Source of the DNA: Elusimicrobium sp.
GTDB taxonomy: Bacteria > Elusimicrobiota > Elusimicrobia > Elusimicrobiales > Elusimicrobiaceae
Length of the DNA: 64,000 nucleotides
NCBI GenBank assembly: GCA_015062115.1
Contig: SUVG01000005.1
Location: 1-64,000 of the forward strand
Direction of reading: 5' to 3'
The notes beneath the pieces are model-generated. The model saw only the letters and a list, made by a program, of their open reading frames with translations, had not been told where the DNA came from and did no database searches. This document shows positions 19,206 to 27,912 of this stretch, in pieces. The position numbers and the translations under genes are program-made. The stretch's first letter is position 1; each line of letters begins with the position of its first letter.

Positions 19206-19994
19206 ATGAATATTATTGTTTGTATTAAACAAGTTCCCGATTCCAGCCAAGTAAAGGTTGACCCGAAAACCGGTACCCTGATTCGTGCGGGCGTGCCCAG
19301 CATTTTGAACCCCTACGATCACTACGCTTTGGAAAAAGCCTTGGCTATTAAAGCCAAAACGGGTGCGAAAGTAACGGTATTATCCATGGGCCCGGCCCAA
19401 GCCGTTGCGGTGCTCCGTTTGGCCTTGGCGTTAGGTGCCGATGAAGGTGTCCTCCTTTCCGACCGTGCCTTTGCCGGTTCCGATACTTGGGCAACCTCTT
19501 ATGCGCTTGCCACGGCCGTCAAAAAAATCGGCCAGTATGATTTGATTCTCTGCGGACAAATGGCTATCGACGGGGATACTGCCCAAACCGGCCCCGGTAT
19601 TGCCTATCATTTGGGCATTCCGCAAATTACTTTTTGCGAATCTATTGATGCCAACGGCAATCAGGTAGTGGTAAAGAAACTCATTGAAGGAGGCCACCAA
19701 ATTTTGGAAGCCGATCTCCCCGTTCTTGTCACCATGACCATGCCGCACGATTATGTAGCCAAGTATCCGTCTTTCATGGCGGCTCATAAAGCCCAAGATA
19801 AAGTAACCTATACTTGGACGGCTGCCGATATCGGTGCTGATTTGCATAAACTCGGCTTGGAAGGTTCTCCTACCCGCGTGGATCGCATCTTCCCGCCGCC
19901 GTCCCGCCCGAAAGGCGAAATGTTCTCCGGCTCTGCCATGGAACTCGCCGATAAATTTGTTGAAATTTTGAAAAAGGAGAGTGTCATTAAATGA
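19206..19994 (+). CDS. etfB: Electron transfer flavoprotein beta subunit
   Basis: A 262-residue EtfB. It opens with NIIVCIKQVPD, the family hallmark, then DPKTGTLIRAGVPSILNPYD and the nucleotide-binding LCGQMAIDGDTAQTGP. It pairs with EtfA to pass electrons from the upstream dehydrogenase, or in bifurcating systems oxidises NADH. Its TGA overlaps the etfA ATG by four bases (ATGA), indicating coupled translation and 1:1 stoichiometry. Confidence 0.95.
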   Translation: MNIIVCIKQVPDSSQVKVDPKTGTLIRAGVPSILNPYDHYALEKALAIKAKTGAKVTVLSMGPAQAVAVLRLALALGADEGVLLSDRAFAGSDTWATSYALATAVKKIGQYDLILCGQMAIDGDTAQTGPGIAYHLGIPQITFCESIDANGNQVVVKKLIEGGHQILEADLPVLVTMTMPHDYVAKYPSFMAAHKAQDKVTYTWTAADIGADLHKLGLEGSPTRVDRIFPPPSRPKGEMFSGSAMELADKFVEILKKESVIK

Positions 19995-21184
19995 TTCAGA
20001 TTTCTGCTAACTGTGTAGGCTGCGGTAAATGTGTATCCGTCTGTCCGTTTGGGGCGCTCTCTTTGGTTAACCGCAAAGCGGTCGCTTCCAGCGCGTGTAC
20101 CATGTGCGGTGCGTGCGTGAGCCAATGCCCTGTGAAGGCTCTTTCGTTGCCGGCTACGGGTACTGCCAAAAAAGACCTTTCCGCCTATAAAGGTGTATGG
20201 GTATTTATTGAAATTTCCGATGACGGACAAACGCAAAAAGTTCGTCCGGTGGGTTTTGAACTTTTGTCTAAAGGCCGCGAACTGGCCAACCAACTCGGCG
20301 AAGAATTGTGCGCGGTAGTTATCGGCAACAATATCCAACCTTATTTTGCGGAACTTTCCCAATACGGTACGGACAAAATCTACTCCGTGGAAGGCCCGGC
20401 TTATGCGCGCTACAACACTGCCGCGTATGCCAACGCTATGGTTACACTTATTAAAAAGTATAACCCCAGCGTGGTGCTTTATCCTTCTACCTATATCGGG
20501 CGCGATTTGTCCCCGCGTATTTCTTCCGAACTGTTTGTCGGTTTAACCGCGGACTGCACGGGTCTTTCCATTAAAGAAGGCAATTTGATTCAAACCCGCC
20601 CTGCGTTTGGCGGTAACATCATGGCGGACATTAAATGTCCGGACTATCGTCCCCAAATGTCCACCGTGCGTCCCAATGTGTTTAAGAAAGTGGTTACGAC
20701 TCCCGGAAAAATGGCGCAGATTGTGAACGAAATGATTGCTATTCCCGCAGATGCCACCAAAGTACGCATCATCAATACCCATATGGATCCGCCTGCCGAA
20801 GGCCTGAAACTCGACGAAGCCGAAGTGGTTATCGCCGGCGGCCGCGGTATGAAAAACAAAGCCGGTTTTGATATGCTGGAATCTTTAGCCGGTGAACTCG
20901 GCGGTGCCGTGGGCGCTTCCCGTGCCGCGATTGATTTGGGCTTAAAAGCCAAAGACCAACAAATCGGCCAAAGCGGTGTAACCGTTGCCTCCAAACTGTA
21001 TGTTGCGTGCGGTATTTCCGGCGCAGTACAACATGTGGTGGGTATGGAACACAGCGAAGTGATTATCGGTATTAACAAAGATGCAAACGCGCCGATTTTC
21101 AATGTGTGCAAATACGGCCTGGTCGGCGATGCGGCGCAAATTTTGCCCGCTATCATCGAACGGGTAAAATCCGCCAAGAAATAG
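19991..21184 (+). CDS. etfA: Electron transfer flavoprotein alpha subunit with N-terminal 2[4Fe-4S] ferredoxin domain
   Basis: A 397-residue fusion. Residues 1-55 carry two CxxCxxCxxxC(P) clusters (Cys 8, 11, 14, 18 and 36, 39, 42, 46). The EtfA body starts at about residue 65 (VWVFIEISDDGQ). The C-terminal FAD domain has VVIAGGRGMKN, VGASRAAIDLG and ISGAVQHVVGME followed by INKDANAPIF. Known relatives with this fusion include CarE of the Acetobacterium caffeyl-CoA reductase/Etf complex, which bifurcates electrons. Bifurcation here is an inference from the fusion and the ACAD neighbour. Confidence 0.95.
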   Translation: MIQISANCVGCGKCVSVCPFGALSLVNRKAVASSACTMCGACVSQCPVKALSLPATGTAKKDLSAYKGVWVFIEISDDGQTQKVRPVGFELLSKGRELANQLGEELCAVVIGNNIQPYFAELSQYGTDKIYSVEGPAYARYNTAAYANAMVTLIKKYNPSVVLYPSTYIGRDLSPRISSELFVGLTADCTGLSIKEGNLIQTRPAFGGNIMADIKCPDYRPQMSTVRPNVFKKVVTTPGKMAQIVNEMIAIPADATKVRIINTHMDPPAEGLKLDEAEVVIAGGRGMKNKAGFDMLESLAGELGGAVGASRAAIDLGLKAKDQQIGQSGVTVASKLYVACGISGAVQHVVGMEHSEVIIGINKDANAPIFNVCKYGLVGDAAQILPAIIERVKSAKK

Positions 21185-21202
21185 TTTCGTTGTTTGTTTT
21201 AT

Positions 21203-21230
21203 GGGGCCTGCCTTTCGGTGGGCCCTTTTT
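21203..21230 (+). terminator. Intrinsic terminator after etfA
   Basis: GGGGCCTGCC-TTTC-GGTGGGCCC hairpin followed by T5. It closes the ACAD-Etf operon. Confidence 0.75.
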
Positions 21231-21269
21231 GTTTTGGGGCCCAGGAGAAAAATGGGTCTAAATGCTCTT

Positions 21270-21298
21270 GTCGCAAGTGGGTTTTTATGAAATAATAT
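21270..21298 (+). promoter_or_regulatory. Promoter of the 21326 gene
   Basis: TTGTCG and AATAAT separated by 17 nt, about 30 bases before the ATG. A GGGGTG-type ribosome site precedes the start codon. Confidence 0.45.
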
Positions 21299-21325
21299 TA
21301 ACAAGGTTCTCCACGGGGTGTTAAT

Positions 21326-22486
21326 ATGAAAAAAATTTTCTGTACTACTTTCTTTTTACTGCTCTCGCTTTCTGTTTTTGCTCAGGGAAAACTCGTTAAA
21401 GAGTTGGGAAAGGGCATTGTAAAGACTGCTGCCGTAGAGAGCGCTTTGCGCCCGATTACGGTGCCGCAGATGGCCTACCGTGTGATGAGTAACAGCGTGG
21501 CGGTCTCCCCCAAAGAGTTAAGCCATTGGAATCAACTCAATCGGGAAGATTTTTATGAAGCGGAAAAAATGCTGACGGATTATTTTGTTCTCTCTCCCGA
21601 AAAGGCCCCGTCCCAAGAAATGCTTGAAAGAAACATGGTGTTACAGGAGGAATTGGTACGCAACTTTTTGAACAGAAGTTATTATCTTACCCATTTCAAA
21701 AAAGAACCCACCGTTTTGCCTGTAGCCGGAACGATTGATTATTTGGAATATATTCCCTATCACTCCCGTGTAATTTTGTTGGGAGAAATGCACCAGTTAG
21801 ATTGGACAATTAAGGAAGTGGAACAAGCCATTTATCAATACAAAAATGCCTACCCCGATAAAAATGTATATTACCTTTCCGAATTTGTAGATGCTACCCC
21901 CGGCGAAGAAACTTTTTTGCTCGGCACCCAAGCCGATGTGGAGCGTTTGGTTACCAAACGACCCTATTATAAAGAGATAACCAACCGCATGATTCAAGCG
22001 GGGCTTCGCGTGGTGGGGTTGGAAAATCCGCAACTTTCTCTTCGTCTTAAAAAACAAGGTGGCTATTCGGCCAGTTTCCATGAAACGGAACTTGCCTGGG
22101 AAACCATTTCTCCTGCCGCTATGGAGGCCCGCAATAAATACTGGACGGCCATTGCCCGCCGTATTTTGCTGGAAGACCCCGATGCGGTGGTTTTTATTCA
22201 TGCAGGCTTTGGGCACACCGGGTACAACCAAGTAAGAAGTTTGCCTTGGCAATTAAAAGAATTTTCGCCTTTTGTAGTGGAATTTACGGAACCGAAAGCG
22301 GGCGACTTTAATATGCTTTTGGAGCGTTCCGTTCCGCAAGATATCTTTTTCAAAACCCGTAAATTGCAGGCTGCTAATCCCTATAGCCAAATTCGGGCCG
22401 TTGTTCACTTCGGCGATAAACGCGCCGCTTTAGCAGCCGGGTGCGACTTGAATATCCGCCGTATGGAAAACCAGTTGCCACGTTGA
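21326..22486 (+). CDS. Secreted TIKI/ChaN/EreA-like protein
   Basis: 386 residues with a cleavable signal peptide (hydrophobic core 6-18, VFAQ). After a helical region, RVILLGEMH (GExH at residues 153-156) and a late FIHAGFGHTGY near 289-299 are present. GExH plus a downstream HxGxxH is the signature of the EreA/ChaN-like TIKI superfamily, whose members include haem-binding ChaN and metalloproteases. The protein should act in the periplasm or at the surface. The substrate is unknown and similarity is by motif only. It is monocistronic, between two terminators. Confidence 0.6.
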   Translation: MKKIFCTTFFLLLSLSVFAQGKLVKELGKGIVKTAAVESALRPITVPQMAYRVMSNSVAVSPKELSHWNQLNREDFYEAEKMLTDYFVLSPEKAPSQEMLERNMVLQEELVRNFLNRSYYLTHFKKEPTVLPVAGTIDYLEYIPYHSRVILLGEMHQLDWTIKEVEQAIYQYKNAYPDKNVYYLSEFVDATPGEETFLLGTQADVERLVTKRPYYKEITNRMIQAGLRVVGLENPQLSLRLKKQGGYSASFHETELAWETISPAAMEARNKYWTAIARRILLEDPDAVVFIHAGFGHTGYNQVRSLPWQLKEFSPFVVEFTEPKAGDFNMLLERSVPQDIFFKTRKLQAANPYSQIRAVVHFGDKRAALAAGCDLNIRRMENQLPR

Positions 22487-22503
22487 TTTCAAAAAACAAA
22501 ATT

Positions 22504-22535
22504 AAAACCCCGCTTCGTAAGAGGCGGGGTTTTTA
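22504..22535. terminator. Bidirectional terminator
   Basis: AAAACCCCGC-loop-GCGGGGTTTTT hairpin between the converging 21326 and 22549 genes. Confidence 0.85.
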
Positions 22536-22548
22536 ATCGAAAATTAAA

Positions 22549-22785
22549 TTACATATAGACGGCGTAGGAAATCCGTCCCGGTGTGGGGGGAGGGGGAATG
22601 CCCATTTTTCTTTTACGCAAGGCTTCTTCTTTTTGCCAGCGCAACAACTGATGGGTTTGTTCTTCCACATAATCGGCTTCCGGACGGGTCAACACAACCG
22701 TATGTTCCTGTACTTGCGGCCAGGCGCTTGCATTTACGAAAACCTTTTTCAACTGTTGGGTAAAAGAGTTAAAATGTTTTTTCAT
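22549..22785 (-). CDS. Small hypothetical protein, 78 aa
   Basis: A 78-residue soluble, basic protein: an N-terminal amphipathic stretch (MKKHFNSFTQQLKK), a charged central helix rich in Glu, Gln and Arg, and a Pro-rich end (GIPPPPTPG). I recognise no family. The start is chosen because TATAGT (complement of 22792-22797) lies six bases before this ATG, fitting a leaderless transcript; a longer frame upstream would run through the promoter of the divergent kinase gene. The terminator behind it supports a real gene. Confidence 0.5.
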   Translation of the reverse strand: MKKHFNSFTQQLKKVFVNASAWPQVQEHTVVLTRPEADYVEEQTHQLLRWQKEEALRKRKMGIPPPPTPGRISYAVYM

Positions 22786-22936
22786 ATTATTACTATAATG
22801 TTTTAAGAGAGGTAAAAACAGGGCCATAAGTCCCGCTTGGCGGTCCAAAAAGGGCCTAGTAAAAAGTAGGTCTTTTGACCCCGAAAAAATCGAGCGAAAG
22901 GCCCGTGAATTGATATAATCTATAATAAGGTGGGTT

Positions 22937-24646
22937 ATGTCTATATTTTCTAAACTTTTCAAAATGTTTGTAGCCGTGGTGCTGATGCCGCTTATCCCCA
23001 TGGCGCTTTTGCTTGCCTATTATCAAATTCATCTTAAAAATAACATTTTGGAAACACACGCCAATTTAGCGCAAATCGTTTCTTCTTCCATGAATCAGCA
23101 CATAGAAGATTTAACCTGGCGTTTGGCGTTTAGCCGTAATATATCCGAATACCTGCTCCATAAAAAAAATCCGCAACCTATCTTGCGGGAAGCCTTAGCG
23201 GCCAATCCCGATTTTTTAATGTTGGCGGTGCTTGATAAGAACGGAAAACTCCTCTATCGTGCGGGCGATAAGCAAGTGCTGGAGCAACTTCCTTCCTTGG
23301 AATTGGAAGGAGACCCCGCCCTTAAACAACTGGCCAAAACGGCGCGTATTTCGGTCAGTAGTTTTGATGTAGTGGCCGATCGGCCTATCAGCGAATTTAT
23401 TTATCCGCTTCCCAACGGAGATTTTCTATACGGTATTATGAGTTTCTTTGGTTTCATTTCCCGTATCCAGGAACAGCGCATCGGGGTAACGGGGCGCATC
23501 TATATCGTAGATCAGGAAGGTTCTGTTTATGCCAACGATTATCAATACAAGCCGGATTTTGATGCCCAAACCCTGCGCCGGGCGTTTACCTCTAAGGAAC
23601 ACCTGATTAAAAAGATAAAAACTTCACAGGATACCTATGTGGGGGCCTACGCTTCCACTCCTATTTTGGGCGCCTATGTGGCGGTTTTACAATTAGAAGG
23701 GGAGGCCTACCGAAGTATTTATTACACCAATATAATTATTGCTTTGTTCCTGTTATCTATTGCCACCCTGTCCTATTTCGGGGCGCTTACATTTGCCGAA
23801 CGACTCGGGGAGCCGATAGCCGCCCTTTCGAACGCTGCCAAAGAAGTAAGCCGCGGAAATTTGGAAGAAAAAATTAGCGAGAAAATCGGTTGGGGAGAGT
23901 TCAAACAACTTATTTCCGCTTTTAATAAAATGACGGCAGACCTGAAAGATTATCAGGTCTTGCAACTGCAGGCCCAGGTGAGTGAAATGAAGGAACAGGT
24001 GTTCCGTGCGGTTGCGCACGATTTGCGTGCTCCGCTTTTGGGCCTTCAAGGGTATTTGTATATTTTACAAAGCGGTAAAGCCAGCGAAGAAGAACGAAAA
24101 GAGTATTTGGAACTCATGAGCCAGGCCGCCCGCAATTTGTCATCGCTTTTGGAAGATGTGCTGGAAGTTTCCCGTGCACAGGCCGGTATGATGAAACTGA
24201 AAGTGGAAGAAGTAAAAATTGATGTTTTAGCGCAGGAAGTAACCTCCACCCTGGCCCCGACGGCATTGGAAAAGGGCCTTGAGTTGGAAACGGATGTGCC
24301 GCCTCTTGTGTTTCAAGCAGACCCGAAACTTTTGCGCCGCGTCATTACCAATTTGGTTTCCAACGCCATTAAATTTACCGAAAAAGGCTATGTGCGTGTT
24401 TGTGCCGGAAACGACGGACAATTCGATTGGGTTGCCGTGGAAGACAGCGGTATTGGCATGAGCAAGCAGGAAACAAAAATGATTTTTGAGAAATATCACC
24501 AAGTCCACGCCGATAAACCGGGTTACGGTTTGGGGCTTTTTATCAGCCGCCAAATTGCCCAGGCACACGGCGGAGATTTGCAAGTAAACAGTAAACCGGG
24601 GAAAGGAAGTACTTTCAAAATTACACTTCCTAAGGAGAAGAAATGA
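22937..24646 (+). CDS. Membrane sensor histidine kinase
   Basis: 569 residues. A transmembrane segment at about 9-29, an extracytoplasmic Cache-like sensor domain (about 35-260, with GVTGRIYIVDQEG), and a second transmembrane segment (about 265-290) lead into a HAMP domain (about 290-345). HisKA follows with the phospho-accepting His 361 in AVAHDLRAP. HATPase has NLVSNAIKFTEKG (N box), DSGIGM (G1) and GYGLGLF (G2). It autophosphorylates in response to an unknown signal. No response regulator lies next to it, so it is an orphan kinase. The next gene overlaps its stop by four bases. Confidence 0.93.
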   Translation: MSIFSKLFKMFVAVVLMPLIPMALLLAYYQIHLKNNILETHANLAQIVSSSMNQHIEDLTWRLAFSRNISEYLLHKKNPQPILREALAANPDFLMLAVLDKNGKLLYRAGDKQVLEQLPSLELEGDPALKQLAKTARISVSSFDVVADRPISEFIYPLPNGDFLYGIMSFFGFISRIQEQRIGVTGRIYIVDQEGSVYANDYQYKPDFDAQTLRRAFTSKEHLIKKIKTSQDTYVGAYASTPILGAYVAVLQLEGEAYRSIYYTNIIIALFLLSIATLSYFGALTFAERLGEPIAALSNAAKEVSRGNLEEKISEKIGWGEFKQLISAFNKMTADLKDYQVLQLQAQVSEMKEQVFRAVAHDLRAPLLGLQGYLYILQSGKASEEERKEYLELMSQAARNLSSLLEDVLEVSRAQAGMMKLKVEEVKIDVLAQEVTSTLAPTALEKGLELETDVPPLVFQADPKLLRRVITNLVSNAIKFTEKGYVRVCAGNDGQFDWVAVEDSGIGMSKQETKMIFEKYHQVHADKPGYGLGLFISRQIAQAHGGDLQVNSKPGKGSTFKITLPKEKK

Positions 24647-25356
24647 TTGTATTTTGGCGTTTATTTTTGGCGTTTTTCTTAACGGATTTTGTGGTGTTTA
24701 ACCGCATGGCCGAGAAGTTGCGTGCACGCAGCCGTGCGTTGGGTATGTTGCTACACGGCGGGGTGTTTTTACTACTTTGTTTGGGGCTTTGTTATGGCTA
24801 TTTAAGTATGCAGTGGCCCTTTTTGGATTTGGTACACATGCCCGGGTGGGTGTGCATTATTTTATTAACGCTTTTCCATGTTTTTTCCGATGAATTTTTC
24901 CAATTCGGCGGGAAAAGCCGCCATGGTTATTTGATGACCTTTTTTGTTAAGAACTTGGCCAATTTCCTTTTTATTTTTCTGTGCGTGCCGTTCAAAGTGC
25001 TATACGAAACAGGCAACTTCTTTGCCGAGCCGTGGGTGATTTTCTGTGTGGGGCTTGTTAGTTGTACGCGTATGTTGGGTTGGTTTAGTTTTGCTATCGA
25101 GCAAGATCGCTACGGGCGGGATTATCCTACCTTTGACGAACGCTGGTTATTATCCATGATGCGCATGATTTTCTTTCTCATTATGCTACTGCCCGGTTGG
25201 CGTTGGGTGGTGTTGTTAACCGTTTGGTTTATGGCTTGCTTGTATGCGCGCCGTATCCGTTTGATGGATATTTCCCACGCGGCCTTTTATATTGGAATTA
25301 TCGGTTCTGTTGTTATAGGGTTTTTAGTCCGCCTTCGCTTTTATTTGGTAGGTTAG
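24643..25356 (+). CDS. DUF3307-like multi-pass membrane protein
   Basis: 237 residues with about six hydrophobic segments. The N-terminus (FLAFFLTDFVVFNRMAEK...LLHGGVFLL) resembles the DUF3307 pattern of a membrane helix with Asp followed by a basic loop and LLH. The function of that family is unknown. It overlaps the kinase by ATGA and is followed one base later by the exonuclease gene, so the three are co-transcribed. It could be an accessory of the kinase, but nothing in the sequence proves this. Confidence 0.6.
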   Translation: MIVFWRLFLAFFLTDFVVFNRMAEKLRARSRALGMLLHGGVFLLLCLGLCYGYLSMQWPFLDLVHMPGWVCIILLTLFHVFSDEFFQFGGKSRHGYLMTFFVKNLANFLFIFLCVPFKVLYETGNFFAEPWVIFCVGLVSCTRMLGWFSFAIEQDRYGRDYPTFDERWLLSMMRMIFFLIMLLPGWRWVVLLTVWFMACLYARRIRLMDISHAAFYIGIIGSVVIGFLVRLRFYLVG

Positions 25357-25357
25357 T

Positions 25358-25951
25358 ATGCAACTGAGTAACTTAAAATTTGCTTGTTTAGACACCGAAA
25401 CCACCGGCCTTTCCCCGGACACGGGCGGAAAAATATGTGAAATTGCCGTTTCCGTTTCGCAGGGGGGGCGCGTGGTAGAAGAATTTTCCACCCTCTTAAA
25501 TCCCGGAGTTCCCATGCTGCCGGAAGTGGTTGCTATTCACGGTATTACCAACGAAATGGTAGCCGATGCCCCTACTTTTGCGGATATTTTGCCGCGGTTG
25601 CTTGGCGTGTTGGACGATTGTGTAATTGTGGCGCATAATGCCGATTTCGACCTTTCCTTTCTACGGGCCGAGTTTGCCGCGTGCGGTATGAACTTCCCTC
25701 CCTATCCTGTTATGGATACGCTTAAACTGGCGCGTAAAAGCGGAAAATTCCAGCGGAACCGCTTGGGTTGTATAGCGGAAGAACTGGGAATTTCCAATGC
25801 GGGTTGGCACCGCGCCATGGCCGATACCAAAATGACCGAGCAGATTTTCTATTATTTTCTTACAATATTAGGTAAGCAAGGTGTGAACACCTTGCAAGAT
25901 TTACAAAAATTCCAGGAAAAACGCTGGAAAGATTTGATTTGTCAAAATTAA
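25358..25951 (+). CDS. DnaQ-like DEDDh 3'-5' exonuclease
   Basis: A 197-residue exonuclease of the PolC/epsilon type. Exo I is CLDTETTGL (Asp and Glu), exo II HNADFDLSFL (Asp), and exo III HRAMADTKMT (His and Asp), giving the full DEDDh set. HGITNEMV between I and II is typical of epsilon-like proteins. It could serve as a proofreading subunit or as a stand-alone nuclease in repair. No polymerase domain is attached. Confidence 0.9.
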   Translation: MQLSNLKFACLDTETTGLSPDTGGKICEIAVSVSQGGRVVEEFSTLLNPGVPMLPEVVAIHGITNEMVADAPTFADILPRLLGVLDDCVIVAHNADFDLSFLRAEFAACGMNFPPYPVMDTLKLARKSGKFQRNRLGCIAEELGISNAGWHRAMADTKMTEQIFYYFLTILGKQGVNTLQDLQKFQEKRWKDLICQN

Positions 25952-25964
25952 GGAGAAAGACTGT

Positions 25965-27518
25965 ATGAAAAAAGTAGTTTTGTTAATTCGTGACGGTTGG
26001 GGCAATGCCGCCGCCGGCGCGCACAATGCCGTTTCCAATGCCAAAACCCCCAATATCGATAAGTATTTACAAGAATATCCGCATACTCAAATTGAAGCCT
26101 CCGGCGAACAAGTAGGTTTGCCTGCCGGCTATATGGGTTCCAGCGAAGTGGGCCACCTCAATATGGGTGCGGGCCGCATTGTTATCCAAGAACTCAAACG
26201 CTTAAAAGACACTATTGAAGACGGCTCCTTGTTTCAATCTGCCGCTTTTTCCGCCTGTATTGATAACTGTGTAGCCAACCAAAAACCGCTCCATGTAATG
26301 GGGCTTGTGCAGGACGAAGGTGTTCACGCCCATCACGACCATTTACACGCTATTATCAAATATGCGGCCGAAAAAGGCATCAAAGAAGTTTATGTGCACT
26401 TCTTTGCCGACGGTCGCGATACGCCGCCCCAAAGTTCTATCGGCTACATCCGCACCTTAGAAGAAAAAATGAAGGAATACGGGGTGGGCACCATTGCCAC
26501 TATCCAAGGCCGCTACTATGCCATGGACCGCGGCGAAGATTGGAGCCTGACCGATAAAGCCTACAATTTGATTGTCCGCGCTGAAGGGGTCAAAGGCACC
26601 ACCGCCGAAGAAGTGGTAGCCGAAGATTACAAAACCCTGCAAACGCCGGACGGCGGCCCGATGGTGGACGAATATATCCCGCCGACCGTACTGGGTGATT
26701 ACAAAGGCATGGTGGAAGGTTCCAGCGTGATTTTCTTTAACTTCCGCCAAGACCGCGCTATCCAACTTACCCGCGCTTTTATTGACGATGATTACCCGGG
26801 TACTTCCCGCGGCAACCGCGTTCCGTGCGTGTATTGCGGATTGACCAAATACTACGATTCCTTCCCGTACAATGCCCTTCCGTCTATGACCGACGGCGGC
26901 GGTATGGATAACCTGTTGGGCGAAGTAATTTCCAAAGCCGGCCTTAAACAACTGCGCTTGGCGGAAACACAAAAATTCAAACACGTTACTTCCTTCTTTA
27001 ACGGAAAACTCTTAAAACCCTATCCGGGCGAAGACCGCATTGAAAAGAAAGGCCGTTTTGACCCTGCCACCTTTGCCGAACACCCGGAAATGGAAGCCTA
27101 TATCGTAAAAGACGAAGCCATTGAACAAATCAATTCCGGCAAGTATGACTTTATTGTTATTAACTTTGCCAACTGCGATATGGTAGGCCACACGGGCAAC
27201 TTTAAGTCCGTTGTTAAAGCCGTGGAAGTGGTGGACGAATGTACCGGTGCCGTAACCGAAGCCGCCTTGGCCAAAGGTTATGCCGTTATGATTACCGCCG
27301 ACCATGGTAATGCCGAAGAAATGTGGGATACCAAAATCGATATGCCCAAAACGGCGCATACCACCAACTTGGTCGACTTTATCTATCTTAACAACGACGA
27401 TAAAACCGCCGCGTTGGAACCCACCGGTAACTTGGGCGATATTGCCGTAACGGTACTTGATGTGTTGGGGGTAGAAAAACCGGCCGACATGACCGCCAAA
27501 AGTTTACTCAAAAAATAA
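25965..27518 (+). CDS. gpmI: 2,3-bisphosphoglycerate-independent phosphoglycerate mutase
   Basis: A 517-residue metal-dependent mutase of glycolysis and gluconeogenesis. The first metal site is in LLIRDGWG, the phospho-accepting Ser is in MGSSEVGHLNMGAGR (about residue 64), and HAHHDHLHA, DGRDTPPQSS and the late metal ligands in NCDMVGHTG and ADHGNAEEM are all present. Length matches the family. AAGGAG precedes the ATG. Confidence 0.98.
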   Translation: MKKVVLLIRDGWGNAAAGAHNAVSNAKTPNIDKYLQEYPHTQIEASGEQVGLPAGYMGSSEVGHLNMGAGRIVIQELKRLKDTIEDGSLFQSAAFSACIDNCVANQKPLHVMGLVQDEGVHAHHDHLHAIIKYAAEKGIKEVYVHFFADGRDTPPQSSIGYIRTLEEKMKEYGVGTIATIQGRYYAMDRGEDWSLTDKAYNLIVRAEGVKGTTAEEVVAEDYKTLQTPDGGPMVDEYIPPTVLGDYKGMVEGSSVIFFNFRQDRAIQLTRAFIDDDYPGTSRGNRVPCVYCGLTKYYDSFPYNALPSMTDGGGMDNLLGEVISKAGLKQLRLAETQKFKHVTSFFNGKLLKPYPGEDRIEKKGRFDPATFAEHPEMEAYIVKDEAIEQINSGKYDFIVINFANCDMVGHTGNFKSVVKAVEVVDECTGAVTEAALAKGYAVMITADHGNAEEMWDTKIDMPKTAHTTNLVDFIYLNNDDKTAALEPTGNLGDIAVTVLDVLGVEKPADMTAKSLLKK

Positions 27519-27543
27519 GAAATAAAATTTCTTGTTAAACGAT

Positions 27544-27597
27544 AAAACCCACCCCTGTATTCAGTTGAAAACAACTTTTATAGGGGCGGGTTTTTAT
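27544..27597. terminator. Intrinsic terminator after gpmI
   Basis: AAAACCCACCCCTGTAT pairs with ATAGGGGCGGGTTTTT around a loop that itself contains GTTGAAAACAAC. It overlaps the start of the next promoter. Confidence 0.75.
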
Positions 27598-27600
27598 CTT

Positions 27601-27629
27601 TTGTATCCCTTCTTAATAAAAAGTAAAAT
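27601..27629 (+). promoter_or_regulatory. Promoter of the YggU-family gene
   Basis: TTGTAT and TAAAAT separated by exactly 17 nt. The ATG is only six bases after the -10 box and there is no Shine-Dalgarno, so the mRNA is probably leaderless. Confidence 0.6.
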
Positions 27630-27635
27630 AGAAAT

Positions 27636-27863
27636 ATGGAAACATACCTGAAAGTAAAAGTGCATGCGGACGAAAAGAAAAATAAAATCGTCCAAAAGTC
27701 CGAAGATTCGTTTGAAATCTGGGTCAAAGCCCCTGCCGAGCAAGGCCGCGCTAACGAGGCTGTCCGCACTATTTTGGCCGAACATATAGGCGTGCCCGAA
27801 AACAAACTTTCCCTCATTAAAGGCGCTACCAGCCCGGCTAAGATTTTCTTAAAAAGGCAGTAG
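27636..27863 (+). CDS. DUF167 (YggU) family protein
   Basis: A 75-residue protein spanning one DUF167 domain. It begins LKVKVHADEKKNKI, then WVKAPAEQGRANEAV and the closing LIKGATSPAKIFL, the hallmark segments of the YggU/YggT-associated family. Structures of relatives are known but no function is established. It lies alone on a short leaderless transcript, 50 bases before a secreted-protein gene. Confidence 0.88.
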   Translation: METYLKVKVHADEKKNKIVQKSEDSFEIWVKAPAEQGRANEAVRTILAEHIGVPENKLSLIKGATSPAKIFLKRQ

Positions 27864-27912
27864 GTTGAAATTATGAGCAAAAACCTTATACTTTCTTAAT
27901 AGGAAACTACTT

